Notes: a model not told the origin generated them from the letters alone. 28,174 bases of DNA from Bacteroidota bacterium (GCA_023392185.1 JAEVZP010000101.1:1-28174), one strand, 5' to 3'; shown: positions 1-8,699, counted from the first letter of the stretch. Program-made: numbers and translations.

Positions 1-412
1 GGATATACGAAGGTGCGCCTTTGGCGTGGGCAAAGTCCCATTCCGGCTTGTAGATATAATACGCCGCTTCCGGAAAAGCAGCCTCCGGGGTGCCGCCGGC
101 CTTGCGATAGAGCAGCCCGCCTGCGTGGTCTTTGTGCAGATGGCTGAGCAAAACATGGGTGATGTCTGCCGGCGTGTAGCCCAGGCGGGCCAGGTTTTGA
201 TGGACCTGCAGGTCTCCGCCGGAATCTGCAAATCCAAGCCCGGTGTCGCAGAGAATCAGTTTCGGGCCGATTTCGATCAGAAAAGGCTGAATCTCGACGA
301 GCAGTGAGCCGCGCGGGCGCGTTTCGAGCACGTCTTTTTGGGAGTCGAAAGGAATAAAAACCTTGTCGGCGGCAATGGTAAATTCGCCTTCAGAGAGGGG
401 GTGGATGATCAT
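1..412 (-). CDS. MBL-fold metallohydrolase, N-terminal part (C-terminus beyond window)
   Basis: The minus strand is open from an ATG at 412 to the window edge, giving 137 codons of an incomplete protein. It starts MIIHPLSEGEFTIAADK and carries SHLHKDHAGG near residue 100, which is the HxHxDH metal-binding signature of metallo-beta-lactamase-fold hydrolases. An upstream 'LILCDTGLG' strand-turn is also typical of the fold. By family knowledge it should be a di-metal hydrolase, probably cytoplasmic since no signal peptide is seen; the substrate cannot be told. It begins 22 bases after the rodA stop on the same strand, so it is likely the last visible gene of the mrdA-rodA transcript. The rest of the protein, including the remaining metal ligands, lies outside the window. 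Confidence 0.85.
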   Translation of the reverse strand, partial: MIIHPLSEGEFTIAADKVFIPFDSQKDVLETRPRGSLLVEIQPFLIEIGPKLILCDTGLGFADSGGDLQVHQNLARLGYTPADITHVLLSHLHKDHAGGLLYRKAGGTPEAAFPEAAYYIYKPEWDFAHAKGAPSYI

Positions 413-434
413 GAAAGAAAAAAGCCCGGTTAGC

Positions 435-1757
435 CTACCGGATGGCCATTCCCCGGTCGGCATCGAGGCGCAGGAGGATAAAAACAAGAACAGAAAAGGA
501 CAGCAGCGAAGAGCCGCCGTAGCTGAGGAAAGGCAGGGTAATACCGATCACCGGCGCCAGCCCGATGGTCATCGAAATATTGATGGCAAAGTGGAAAAAC
601 AAAATCGAAGCCACACAATACGCATACACCCGGCTGAAATCCGACCGTTGTCGTTCGGCCAGGTGCACCACGCGCAGCATCAGCAACAGATACAGGGCCA
701 CCAGCGCGGTACTACCCACAAATCCAAACTGTTCTCCAATAGAACAAAAGATAAAATCGGTGTTTTGCTCCGGCACAAAACTGTTTTTGGTGGACGTGCC
801 GTTCAGGTAGCCCTTGCCCAGCAGCCCGCCCGAGCCAATCGCAATCTTAGACTGCCGGACGTTGTAGTCGGTGTCTTTTTTGGGTGCCTCCGGATCCGTG
901 GTGGCATCCAGGTATTCTTCCGGAACATCCATGCCCAGCAGGGTATAGATGCGCTCTTTCTGGTAGTTTTTGAGAACGTTCTTAAATACAAAAGGCACGG
1001 CAAACTGCGAGTAGCCGACGGCCACCACCAGCGAGGCGATAAAGATAATCCGGGCATAGCCGTGGCGCAGCAGGTCGGTGCGGTAGAAATAGCCGAGGAG
1101 CACGGCCACCGCCAGAACGCTGATGAGAATGGTGGAGTGCGAAAGCACCAAGGTAGCAATCGTGAGCGCCACGGCGGCAAAAGCGCCAATCAGGATGCCG
1201 GAGGGCAGCCCTTCGCGGAACAACACCAGGAAAAAAGCAAAATAAACCAGCGCCAGTCCGGTTTCGTTTTGCAGGATGATCAGTACGCAGGGCAGCAGGG
1301 CAAAGCCGGCCGCAATGAGCCGGTGGGCCAGGGTTTTGAAATTGACCTCCGGCAGCGAAAAGAATTTGGCCAGCGCCAGCGAGGTGAAAATCTTACACAC
1401 TTCGCCCGGCTGAAAGGCAAAAGAGCCAATCTCGAGCCACGACTGCGAACCTTTGGTAGCCTTTCCGGCAAAAATCGTCACCACCAGCAGCAGAATGCCG
1501 ATGGTATAAGACAAGAAGGCGATGTTGGAGAAAAACTTGCTGTCGGTCAGCAGGATGATCAGGCCCACGAAAAGCGAGATGCCCAGCCAGGTGAGCTGTT
1601 TCATATGGCTTTTGTGGGAAAGAAACAGGGAGACGTCGGTGCTGCGGTATTCTACCGAAAACACGGCCAGAATGCCGATGCTGACCAGAACCAGGTACAG
1701 AACGAAGGTGAGCCCGTCTACCCGCTGAAAAATATTTTTAGTCGTGTTGGCTGACAT
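435..1757 (-). CDS. rodA: RodA, SEDS peptidoglycan glycosyltransferase
   Basis: The 440-residue polytopic membrane protein polymerises lipid II into glycan strands during lateral wall growth, as partner of PBP2. Many hydrophobic segments are visible from residue 17 onward, and the C-terminal half holds the conserved SEDS stretch running through 'SGGLLGKGYLNGT' and 'PEQNTDFIF', ending in the 'LPFLSYGGSSLL' block. It is longer than the roughly 370 residues of E. coli RodA because of a charged insertion (around residues 265-295, with TTDPEAPKKDTD) before the core motif. Such an insertion is, as I recall, common in Bacteroidota RodA. It begins 15 bases after the mrdA stop, so the two are surely cotranscribed. 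The start at 1757 (MSANTTKN) leaves a short cytoplasmic N-terminus before the first helix. Confidence 0.95.
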   Translation of the reverse strand: MSANTTKNIFQRVDGLTFVLYLVLVSIGILAVFSVEYRSTDVSLFLSHKSHMKQLTWLGISLFVGLIILLTDSKFFSNIAFLSYTIGILLLVVTIFAGKATKGSQSWLEIGSFAFQPGEVCKIFTSLALAKFFSLPEVNFKTLAHRLIAAGFALLPCVLIILQNETGLALVYFAFFLVLFREGLPSGILIGAFAAVALTIATLVLSHSTILISVLAVAVLLGYFYRTDLLRHGYARIIFIASLVVAVGYSQFAVPFVFKNVLKNYQKERIYTLLGMDVPEEYLDATTDPEAPKKDTDYNVRQSKIAIGSGGLLGKGYLNGTSTKNSFVPEQNTDFIFCSIGEQFGFVGSTALVALYLLLMLRVVHLAERQRSDFSRVYAYCVASILFFHFAINISMTIGLAPVIGITLPFLSYGGSSLLSFSVLVFILLRLDADRGMAIR

Positions 1758-1772
1758 AAGAAAGAAGACGAG

Positions 1773-3827
1773 TTACAGAAAGATTTCGTTCTGCCGGACG
1801 CCAGCGCCGTAGTAGCGGTCAAAGTAGCGCTGAATGATGCGCATCCCTTCCATTCGCAGTTCTGCTGCTTCCATTTCTTTGCGCGCCTGCTTCACCGAGT
1901 CGCGCATCCGGGCCTTCAGGCGGTCCTGCGAGTCGATAATATAGGTATATTTACTGATAATGTTGCCGCTGAACATCCGTTGTTCCATCGCTTTGTGTTT
2001 CGGCGAGGTGATGCTGTCTTTAAGGTATTTCTGAATCATCAGCGCTGCAATCGGTCCTGCCCAGGTAGAGCCATAACCGGCATTTTCCACCGAAACGGCC
2101 ACCGCAATTTTGGGATTCACGCGGGGGGCGAAGGCTACAAACATGGAGTGGTCCTGCAGCTTGGTGCGCTTGCCGTTGATCACCGCATAGTTTTCAGCCG
2201 TTCCGGTTTTGGCACACACTTCAATGCCGTCAAGCTGCGCTACCCGGCCGGTTCCTTTCACCACCACATCGCTCATGCCCAAACCCACAATTACATAAGC
2301 CGAGTCGGAAACGTTGCGGCTGATCTGATGTTTTTTCCGGAAAGGCGCCAGCACCGGGTCGTTGGAATTGCCGCCGACAGCCTTTACGAAATGGGGCGTA
2401 TAGTAATAGCCGTGGTTGGCGATAATACACATGCCGTTGGCCATCTGGAGCGGGGTGGCCGCAAGCGTGCCTTGTCCCATGCCGATATACACATCGGTAC
2501 AGGAATTCCAGTTGGGCCCCCGGTATTGCTTGTCGTAGTCGCTGGTGTCAAACAGCATCCCGCCGCTTTCGAAAGGCAGGTCGATGCCCAGCGGGTGGCC
2601 AAATCCGAAGGCCGACATGTGTTCATACCAGTTGTGATGGCCTTTGCGCACGCCGCCAAACCTGGGATTATCGACCGAGAGGCGGTAGAGATGGCAGAAA
2701 TAGGCATTGCACGAATTGGCCAGTGCCGCGCGCAGGTTGGCGGCGTGGCCGCCGCCGGAGTGGGTGCAGCCGATGAAGCGGCCACACTGCCCATAGCCGC
2801 CAAAGCACGGATAGCCATAGGCCGGGGAGATGGCGCCCACGTCAAGCGCAATAAGCGCAGTAAGCGGTTTTTGAGTCGATCCGGGCGGGTAAAAGCCTTT
2901 CATGGCCCGGTTAAACAAAGGTTTCGTCGCCATGGAATACAGCTTCGAGAAGTTGCGGGAACGCTCTGCGCCTCTTAGCAGATTGGGGTCATAGGTGGGC
3001 GACGAAACCATAGCCAGAATGCCGCCGGTGCTGGGTTCGATGGCTACCGCCGAGCCGATTTTGTTTTGCAGCAGCTTCTCGGCATATTCCTGCAAATCGG
3101 CATCCAGATACAGGTCGAGGCGCTTGCCGGCAATCTCATTGGTGTCGAGTTCCCCGCGTTTGTAACGGTCTTTGGGCCGGTTAAAATTGTCGCGTTCAAA
3201 GAAGTGAACGCCCCGCTGTCCGCGCAGAACTTCTTCATAATACAGTTCCAGCCCATCGATCCCCACATAGTCACCCTGCGTGTAGGAAGCGAACCGGTCT
3301 TTTTTCAACATGCCGGGACTTACCTCGCCGATATAGCCCATAAAGGTGCCGCCGATCGGCTTGGGATAGCTGCGGATCGTGCGCTCCACGAGCTGATAAC
3401 CCGGAAAAGCGTAGGGGTTTTCATTGAAACGGGCCGTTTGTCCGGGATTCAGTTGCGCCTGAAAAAGCCCCTGACGCATAGGTCCGTTGATAAACTTCAC
3501 CCGCTCAAACTGTTTCGTATAAGTGGCCGTGTCGATGCCAAGCACGCGGCACAAACCGACAGTATCAAAATTGCGGCGCGGTACCTCATTAGGCGTCACC
3601 ATCAGGTCGTAGATCACCACGTTCTGACACAGCAGCTTTCCTTTCCGGTCGGCAATCACGCCGCGGGGCGGATACACCACTTTCCGGTAGATAGCAATGT
3701 CATTGGCCATGATTTTCCACTCGGGCTGAAACAACTGAAGTGCCATCAGCTTGCCGATTATAGCCAGCGCCACAACCACAAAAATTCCCCGCAAAACATA
3801 GGAGCGGGAATTTCCCTCAAATCGCAT
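1773..3827 (-). CDS. mrdA: Penicillin-binding protein 2 (class B PBP transpeptidase)
   Basis: The 684-residue inner-membrane protein crosslinks peptidoglycan in the elongasome. A single N-terminal membrane anchor (about residues 12-32) is followed by a PBP dimerisation/pedestal domain ('YPPRGVIADRKGKLL') and a transpeptidase domain. All three catalytic motifs are intact: SxxK as S317-T-Q-K320, SxN as S372-C-N374, and KTG at 540-542. Three cysteines between residues 341 and 354 lie shortly before the SxN motif. It is the first gene of the minus-strand unit mrdA-rodA-MBL. A TAGGTTTG promoter element lies 40 bases upstream of its ATG. The mreBCD genes that usually precede mrdA are not adjacent: the upstream neighbour is a divergent tRNA gene. 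Confidence 0.96.
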   Translation of the reverse strand: MRFEGNSRSYVLRGIFVVVALAIIGKLMALQLFQPEWKIMANDIAIYRKVVYPPRGVIADRKGKLLCQNVVIYDLMVTPNEVPRRNFDTVGLCRVLGIDTATYTKQFERVKFINGPMRQGLFQAQLNPGQTARFNENPYAFPGYQLVERTIRSYPKPIGGTFMGYIGEVSPGMLKKDRFASYTQGDYVGIDGLELYYEEVLRGQRGVHFFERDNFNRPKDRYKRGELDTNEIAGKRLDLYLDADLQEYAEKLLQNKIGSAVAIEPSTGGILAMVSSPTYDPNLLRGAERSRNFSKLYSMATKPLFNRAMKGFYPPGSTQKPLTALIALDVGAISPAYGYPCFGGYGQCGRFIGCTHSGGGHAANLRAALANSCNAYFCHLYRLSVDNPRFGGVRKGHHNWYEHMSAFGFGHPLGIDLPFESGGMLFDTSDYDKQYRGPNWNSCTDVYIGMGQGTLAATPLQMANGMCIIANHGYYYTPHFVKAVGGNSNDPVLAPFRKKHQISRNVSDSAYVIVGLGMSDVVVKGTGRVAQLDGIEVCAKTGTAENYAVINGKRTKLQDHSMFVAFAPRVNPKIAVAVSVENAGYGSTWAGPIAALMIQKYLKDSITSPKHKAMEQRMFSGNIISKYTYIIDSQDRLKARMRDSVKQARKEMEAAELRMEGMRIIQRYFDRYYGAGVRQNEIFL

Positions 3828-3867
3828 TTTCTAAGGAATACTGGGAGAAAAAAAGGTTCTGAAAATG

Positions 3868-3875
3868 CAAACCTA
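3868..3875 (-). promoter_or_regulatory. -7 promoter element for mrdA operon
   Basis: On the minus strand this reads TAGGTTTG, an exact match to the Bacteroidota -7 consensus TAnnTTTG, and lies 40 bases before the mrdA ATG. No good TTTG -33 element is seen at the usual 19-base spacing, so the call rests on the -7 box and its position. Confidence 0.6.
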
Positions 3876-3929
3876 CCAAAAAGCGCGGGGCATTGCCGGA
3901 AGGCTAAAAAAGATTTAGGCTAAAATTTT

Positions 3930-3960
3930 TTTGGAAATTTGCTTTCTTCTTTTACTTTTG
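3930..3960 (+). promoter_or_regulatory. Promoter of tRNA-Gln
   Basis: TTTG (3930-3933), exactly 19 bases, then TACTTTTG (3953-3960) is a perfect match to the Bacteroidota sigma-A consensus TTTG-N19-TAnnTTTG. The tRNA begins 20 bases after the -7 element. This is the cleanest promoter in the window and a useful anchor for judging the others. Confidence 0.85.
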
Positions 3961-3980
3961 CATTCCCAAACGGGAAAGGC

Positions 3981-4051
3981 AGTCCGATGGTGTAACGGTA
4001 GCACTACAGATTTTGGTTCTGTCTGTCTTGGTTCGAATCCAGGTCGGACTA
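3981..4051 (+). tRNA. tRNA-Gln (anticodon TTG)
   Basis: The sequence folds into a full cloverleaf. The acceptor AGTCCGA (3981-3987) pairs with TCGGACT (4044-4050), followed by discriminator A. The D stem is GTGT/GCAC with loop AACGGTA. The anticodon stem is ACAGA/TCTGT with loop TTTTGGT, giving anticodon TTG (reads CAA, and CAG by wobble). The T stem is CTTGG/CCAGG with loop TTCGAAT. CCA is not encoded and must be added after transcription. It has its own promoter and terminator, so it is a monocistronic tRNA gene. Confidence 0.97.
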
Positions 4052-4056
4052 CTGCT

Positions 4057-4104
4057 AAAAGCCCGCAAATGTTTGATATTCAAGCGTTTGCGGGCTTTTC
4101 TTTT
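4057..4104 (+). terminator. Rho-independent terminator of tRNA-Gln
   Basis: A perfect 13-base inverted repeat, AAAAGCCCGCAAA (4057-4069) and TTTGCGGGCTTTT (4087-4099), with a 17-base loop is followed by a T-rich run (TTTTCTTTT). It starts 6 bases after the tRNA discriminator base. Confidence 0.9.
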
Positions 4105-4266
4105 CGGCTTCTCCCCAAGTCGCATGCGCGGCTGTTCTTCACCGGAAATTTCCGGAAATAAGGCCTGTCCCAAACCGGAAACTTCTCCGGATCACCCCGG
4201 TTGCCAATCCGGTTTTTCCTGGAAAAACTTATTGCTTAGGGAGCCACTATGCGTCCAAACAGCGCA

Positions 4267-4296
4267 TTTATAGCCCCTTGCCCCGCTGTATCTTCG
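4267..4296 (+). promoter_or_regulatory. Promoter of pheT, placed almost on the start codon
   Basis: TTTA (4267-4270), 18 bases, then TATCTTCG (4289-4296) resembles the Bacteroidota consensus with one change in the -7 box. The ATG is only 7 bases past the -7 box, which would make the mRNA leaderless or nearly so. The same layout recurs before the ABC-F gene and rlmD. Confidence 0.55.
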
Positions 4297-4303
4297 CGGC
4301 CTA

Positions 4304-6703
4304 ATGACGCTGTCCTACAACTGGTTAATGGATTATCTGCCGGAGCCGATTGCGCTGCCGGAATTGTGTGTGATTCTCACCCGCATCGGGCTGGAGGTAG
4401 AAGGTACTGAAAGCACCGGCGCAGCACCGGCCAATCTGGATCATTTTGTGGTCGGGAAGGTCGAGACCTGCATTCAGCACCCCAACGCCGAGCGCCTGAA
4501 ACTCACGACCGTCAACACCGGCGACGGCACGCGTCAAATCGTGTGCGGCGCACCGAATGTGCACGAAGGCGCAACGGTGATTGTAGCCCTGCCCGGCGCG
4601 CAGATCACGCCAAAGGAAGGCGCGCCGTTTACCATTAAAAAATCCAAGCTGCGCGGCGAAGTCAGCGAAGGGATGCTGTGTTCGGCTGCCGAAATCGGCG
4701 TGAACGATGATGCTTCCGGACTGTTGCTTTTGGATGGAAAATACACTGCCGGAACCCCCGCAGCCGATTGTTTTTCCCAAAATAGCACCGCCGATACGGC
4801 CATTTATGTAGGCCTCACGCCCAACCGCTCCGATGCAGCCAGCCATATGGGCACCGCCCGCGACGTCTGCGCCTATATGACCCACCACACGGGGAAGGCC
4901 TGGCGCGTAAAGCTGCCGCAGACGGCAGAAATTCCGGAAAATCGATTGGCATTTCAAATCCAAAACGAAGCGCCGGAAGCCTGTATGCGCTATGCTGCCA
5001 CCTTGCTGCAAAACATTACCGTTACCGATTCGCCCGAATGGTTGCAAGCGCGGCTGCAAACCATTGGCGTGCGCAGCATCAACAATGTGGTGGACGTGAC
5101 CAACTTCGTGCTCCACGAAACCGGCCAGCCGCTCCACGCCTTCGACGCGGCGCAGCTTTCCGGAAATCTGGTGCGCATTCGCACTGCCCAAACTGGCGAG
5201 CCGTTCACAACACTCGATGGCGTCGCACGCAAGCTCCACGCTGACGACCTGTTGATTTGCGATGCGGAAGGCCCCGTGGCCCTGGCCGGTGTTATGGGCG
5301 GACAAGACAGCGGCGTTACCGAAAGCACCACATCTGTTTTGCTGGAATGTGCTGTTTTCCGGCCCTCCACAGTGCGGAACACATCGATGCGCTACAGTTT
5401 GCGCAGCGAGGCGGCTACGCATTTTGAAAAAGGGGTGGATTTCGAAAATATTTCTTTCGTAACGGCCCGCGCCATTGCCCTTTTAGAAGAAATTGCTGGT
5501 GCACAAGCCATTGGCTTTGACGAAATACAAACCACGACCCGGAGCCAGAAAGTCATTTCCCTTTCGCTGGCGCAGGTGCAAAGCCTGAGCGGAAAAGACT
5601 ACACATCCGATGCCGTTCGCTCTATCCTGACGGCTTTGGGTTTTGAATTGGAAGAAAGCGGAGCAGACCTTTTCCGGGTTGTCGTTCCCACCTGGAAAAC
5701 CGATATTTCCCTGCCGGCAGATCTGGTGGAAGAAATCGTGCGCATCGACGGGCTGGATGAAATTGCTCTTCCGGAAAGATTATCCATTCCCCGCGCCAAA
5801 CAGCGGCCCACCGACCGGCAGCTGAAAGAAAAAGTAGCCCGCCTGCTCGCCGGAATGGGTTTTCATGAAATCCTGACCAACAGCATTATCAACAGCCGCT
5901 GGTACCCGGAGGAATCCCGCCTCATTACGATGTGCAACGCGCTGTCGCAGGAGCTGGACGCGCTGCGCCCTTCCATGCTGGAAAGCGGGCTGGTGGTGCT
6001 GGAATACAACCTCAACCGCAAGGCCGAAAACCTGTCACTTTTTGAAATGGGCACGGTCTATCACCTGGGTGATGCACCCAATACCTACCTCGAAACGCCC
6101 CAGCTGGCGCTCTGGCAGTGCGGATTTTCCGGAAATACGAATTGGAAAAAAACAAGCCGCCAGACCGATGTATTTGGCTTGAAAGGCATCGTGGAAAACA
6201 TCTTTACCGCCCTGGGCCTTTTTCCGGAAAAAAACGTTCAGAACGACAAGATTGCCTACACGCTTAATGGCGCGGAAGTGGGAACGATAGAGATGGTGCC
6301 CGCCCAAAAAGCGCTCTCCTTTGGCGTCAAAGAACCAGTAGTGTACGCCGCGCTCAACTGGGCGCTCCTCACCGGCACTGCCGAAGCGTCGCGCATCCGC
6401 TTCCGGGAATTGCCGAAGCTGCCCCTCATCGAGCGCGACCTTTCTCTGGTCGTAGACAGCAATTTGGCTTATGCCGAACTGGAAAAAACGACTCGCGAGC
6501 TGGCTCCCCAAACCTTGCAGCGCTTCTACCTGTTCGACGTTTTTGAAGGCGAAAAACTCGGCGCGAACAAAAAAGCGCTGGCCGTTCGGTATCATTTCCA
6601 GCCGGCGGAAACCATGCCCACCGACGCCGAGATTGACGGCTGGATGAAAAAACTGGTGAGTGGTTATGAAAAAGCTTTCGGAGCAACGATTCGACTGGGA
6701 TAA
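4304..6703 (+). CDS. pheT: Phenylalanyl-tRNA synthetase beta subunit
   Basis: The 799-residue subunit joins PheS in the heterotetramer that charges tRNA-Phe. The order of domains fits full-length bacterial PheT: an N-terminal 'LSYNWLMDYL' segment, a tRNA-binding OB domain (about 40-150, with 'VVGKVETCIQHPNAERLKL'), B3/B4 editing domain (about 210-380, 'INNVVDVTNFVLHETGQPLH'), B5 (about 405-475), the catalytic-like core (about 485-690) and a C-terminal FDX-ACB domain (about 705-799, 'ERDLSLVVD'). No lesions are seen. pheS is not in the window, so the two subunit genes are unlinked here. The stop overlaps the next ATG by one base (TAATG at 6701-6705), so the downstream lipoprotein is probably translationally coupled. 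Confidence 0.97.
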   Translation: MTLSYNWLMDYLPEPIALPELCVILTRIGLEVEGTESTGAAPANLDHFVVGKVETCIQHPNAERLKLTTVNTGDGTRQIVCGAPNVHEGATVIVALPGAQITPKEGAPFTIKKSKLRGEVSEGMLCSAAEIGVNDDASGLLLLDGKYTAGTPAADCFSQNSTADTAIYVGLTPNRSDAASHMGTARDVCAYMTHHTGKAWRVKLPQTAEIPENRLAFQIQNEAPEACMRYAATLLQNITVTDSPEWLQARLQTIGVRSINNVVDVTNFVLHETGQPLHAFDAAQLSGNLVRIRTAQTGEPFTTLDGVARKLHADDLLICDAEGPVALAGVMGGQDSGVTESTTSVLLECAVFRPSTVRNTSMRYSLRSEAATHFEKGVDFENISFVTARAIALLEEIAGAQAIGFDEIQTTTRSQKVISLSLAQVQSLSGKDYTSDAVRSILTALGFELEESGADLFRVVVPTWKTDISLPADLVEEIVRIDGLDEIALPERLSIPRAKQRPTDRQLKEKVARLLAGMGFHEILTNSIINSRWYPEESRLITMCNALSQELDALRPSMLESGLVVLEYNLNRKAENLSLFEMGTVYHLGDAPNTYLETPQLALWQCGFSGNTNWKKTSRQTDVFGLKGIVENIFTALGLFPEKNVQNDKIAYTLNGAEVGTIEMVPAQKALSFGVKEPVVYAALNWALLTGTAEASRIRFRELPKLPLIERDLSLVVDSNLAYAELEKTTRELAPQTLQRFYLFDVFEGEKLGANKKALAVRYHFQPAETMPTDAEIDGWMKKLVSGYEKAFGATIRLG

Positions 6704-7194
6704 TGCGCTATTTCCGGAAAATAACCCTGCTCCTGCTATTGACCTGTGGCGCACTTGCCTGCCGCAAGGAAAGCGAACGCTCGCCCTGCCTCGAACCCAA
6801 AAGCGTGGCGATACGGGTGCGTGCCAGTCAGAAAGTGGATACCAATATTATTGACACTACGCTTCGCTCTCCGGTGCTGGTGCCGATTGGCGGCAGTGGT
6901 GCCCTGCGTTATACATCGCCTTCGGCCACGCTTCAGTTTTTCCCGGCCCCAACAACGGATTCCTGTCAGTATGCTTTGTTTACCGACTCCGTTGCAACGC
7001 TCGCCGATACGCTTTCTTTTGGCTACCGGCGCGAGCTGCGTTATATCTCCGATGCCTGTGGATATGGCTATAATTTTACGCTTTTGAGCGCAGGCGCAAC
7101 CAGCCATTTCATCGATTCCGTGCGCATTCGCAACACGGATGTAACCAACGACGTAAACAGTCCGGCCCATGTTCAGATTTATTTGCGTCGTTAA
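6703..7194 (+). CDS. DUF6452-like lipoprotein
   Basis: The 163-residue protein has a lipoprotein signal: MRYFRK, a leucine-rich core, then GALAC with Cys20 as the probable lipidated residue. The mature part is a single small beta-rich domain with conserved-looking cysteines (CLEP near 29; one at 88; 'DACGYGYNF' near 137) and ends 'AHVQIYLRR'. Size, cysteine pattern and the adjoining gene match what I recall of the DUF6452 family of Bacteroidota, which has no assigned function. It probably sits in the outer-membrane inner leaflet or periplasm. It overlaps pheT by one base and its own 3' end overlaps the next gene by 26 bases, so the three are likely one operon. Family assignment is from memory, not a search. 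Confidence 0.75.
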   Translation: MRYFRKITLLLLLTCGALACRKESERSPCLEPKSVAIRVRASQKVDTNIIDTTLRSPVLVPIGGSGALRYTSPSATLQFFPAPTTDSCQYALFTDSVATLADTLSFGYRRELRYISDACGYGYNFTLLSAGATSHFIDSVRIRNTDVTNDVNSPAHVQIYLRR

Positions 7195-7837
7195 GCTGCT
7201 GCTGCTTGCTGCCACCGCATTCGGGCAGGAAAAAAAAGTGCGCGATACAACGCTTTATCCGCATCAGTTGCGCATCGGCATTGATCTGTCGCGCCCGCTG
7301 ATGCACGCGCTTTCGCCCGTTCGCTATGCCTATGAAGCGCAGGTGGACTGGGCTTTCCGGCGCGAGATCTTTGGTGTGGTAGAAGGCGGCTTTGGCGGTT
7401 ATTCGGCCGATTATCCCGATTTGAGCTATTCCAGCACCAATGCTTTTGTGCGCATCGGTGTGGATCGCAATATTATGCGCCGGATCCAACCCGGCGATTG
7501 GGACGGCGGCATCTTCGGCATTCGCTATGGCGTGGCGGCGGCGCGGCGCGGCGAGGCCTCTTATGCGGTGGGCAATCCTGTATGGGGATACACCGGCGGA
7601 ACCACACCGGCGCAGGATTTCTTTTTTCATTGGGTGGAACTGACCGGCGGTATGCGTCTGGAACTGCTCCCCAATGTGTTTGCCGGCTGGAACATCCGTG
7701 GCAAGTTCATGATTACCAATATTGCGACCGGCGATCTGAAACCCAGCTATGTAGCCGGTTTTGGCAAAGCAGATAGCAACACCGGTTTCGACTTCAATAT
7801 CTGGCTGATGTATGCCCTGCGCTGGCAGCGGAAGTAG
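7169..7837 (+). CDS. DUF6048-like outer-membrane protein
   Basis: The 222-residue protein begins with a signal peptide (MFRFICVVKLLLLAATAFGQ, cleavage after about residue 18-19). The mature protein is made of alternating aromatic/glycine strands ('VEGGFGGYSADYP', 'FFFHWVELTGGMRLEL', 'NIWLMYALRWQRK'), as expected of a small beta-barrel or beta-sandwich in the outer membrane. It resembles the DUF6048 family, which in Bacteroidota genomes I recall as a regular neighbour of DUF6452; both are unassigned. The ATG lies inside the 3' end of the DUF6452-like gene (26-base overlap), arguing for joint translation and possibly a complex of the two proteins. Function unknown. Confidence 0.7.
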   Translation: MFRFICVVKLLLLAATAFGQEKKVRDTTLYPHQLRIGIDLSRPLMHALSPVRYAYEAQVDWAFRREIFGVVEGGFGGYSADYPDLSYSSTNAFVRIGVDRNIMRRIQPGDWDGGIFGIRYGVAAARRGEASYAVGNPVWGYTGGTTPAQDFFFHWVELTGGMRLELLPNVFAGWNIRGKFMITNIATGDLKPSYVAGFGKADSNTGFDFNIWLMYALRWQRK

Positions 7838-7840
7838 CGC

Positions 7841-7872
7841 TTTGCGGACTGATTTTTAATGGAATAACTTTT
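7841..7872 (+). promoter_or_regulatory. Promoter of the CHAD gene
   Basis: TTTG (7841-7844), 20 bases, TAACTTTT (7865-7872) is close to TTTG-N19-TAnnTTTG and starts just after the preceding stop codon. The ATG follows 17 bases later. The final base of the -7 box differs from consensus. Confidence 0.5.
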
Positions 7873-7889
7873 TTAATGTCCCGCTCAGA

Positions 7890-8699
7890 ATGGAATGGTC
7901 AAAAGAAAACCTTGCAGAAGCGCTGGGCGCTACGGGTCGCGCCGTTGTAGATGAAGGATTTACAATCGCGCCGGCGTTTGAGGAAGAAAATATTCACAAC
8001 TTCCGGGTGGCGACCAAAAAGCTCCGGGCGATGCTGCGCCTTGTGGAACTGGGGCAGGGGGATGTAAAAGCCAAATTGCCCAGGAAATTCCGGAAACTCT
8101 ACAGCCTTTCCGGCGATATCCGGGATGCGCAGCTGTTGATTAAACGGGCAGCGAAAGCAGACCCGGCGGTGCCGGAATATGTGAAATGGCTGGAGGCCCA
8201 AGAAGCGGATGCGCAGAAAAATTTCCGGGAAGTTTACGATTCCGCTATTATCGTCAAAATCGAAAAACGGCTGAAAAAGATTGAACCTCAGGCGCTTTCG
8301 ATGGCTGTTCTCAAAGACTTTTTTACCGGTCATCTGGCCGATGTGGATCATATCCTCCATAAAAAGCCCTTGGAAGAAGAAGACCTGCACGACATCCGTA
8401 AAAAGCTTAAAGACCTGCAACACGTGGCCCGGATTGCCGAGGAATTCTGGCCGGAAGGACTGGAAGCCGCCGGGATTTCCCAAAATCTGCAAAGCCTGGA
8501 GGAACTCACCGAGCGGGCCGGAGATTTTAACGACCGTCACAACGCACTGGTATCCATTGAGACCTTTCTGGCCCAAAACAAAGATTTAGAGGCCGCGCAA
8601 GAGTTGCGCGACAGCTGGGCAGCCAGGAAAGAAAAAAGCCGCGACAAACTAATGGCCGAAATGGGGCAGGGGGAGCTGGACGCACTGGCCGGGAAATAG
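7890..8699 (+). CDS. CHAD domain protein
   Basis: The 269-residue, nearly all-helical protein has the two hallmark repeats of the CHAD domain. The first is 'NIHNFRVATKKLRAMLRL' with H36, R39, K43/K44 and R46; it is followed by 'FRKLYSLSGDIRDAQLL'. The second is 'DLHDIRKKLKDLQHV' (about 164-178). CHAD proteins bind inorganic polyphosphate through this basic groove and associate with polyphosphate granules; that role is inferred here from the family. There is no CYTH phosphatase domain fused to it, so it is a stand-alone CHAD protein. It has its own promoter and faces truA convergently, with two palindromic repeats filling the 123-base gap. Confidence 0.9.
   Translation: MEWSKENLAEALGATGRAVVDEGFTIAPAFEEENIHNFRVATKKLRAMLRLVELGQGDVKAKLPRKFRKLYSLSGDIRDAQLLIKRAAKADPAVPEYVKWLEAQEADAQKNFREVYDSAIIVKIEKRLKKIEPQALSMAVLKDFFTGHLADVDHILHKKPLEEEDLHDIRKKLKDLQHVARIAEEFWPEGLEAAGISQNLQSLEELTERAGDFNDRHNALVSIETFLAQNKDLEAAQELRDSWAARKEKSRDKLMAEMGQGELDALAGK

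Noticed and set aside
26..307. 93-codon plus-strand frame at the left edge
   Set aside because: It is the opposite strand of the MBL-fold gene, whose HxHxDH motif settles the coding strand.
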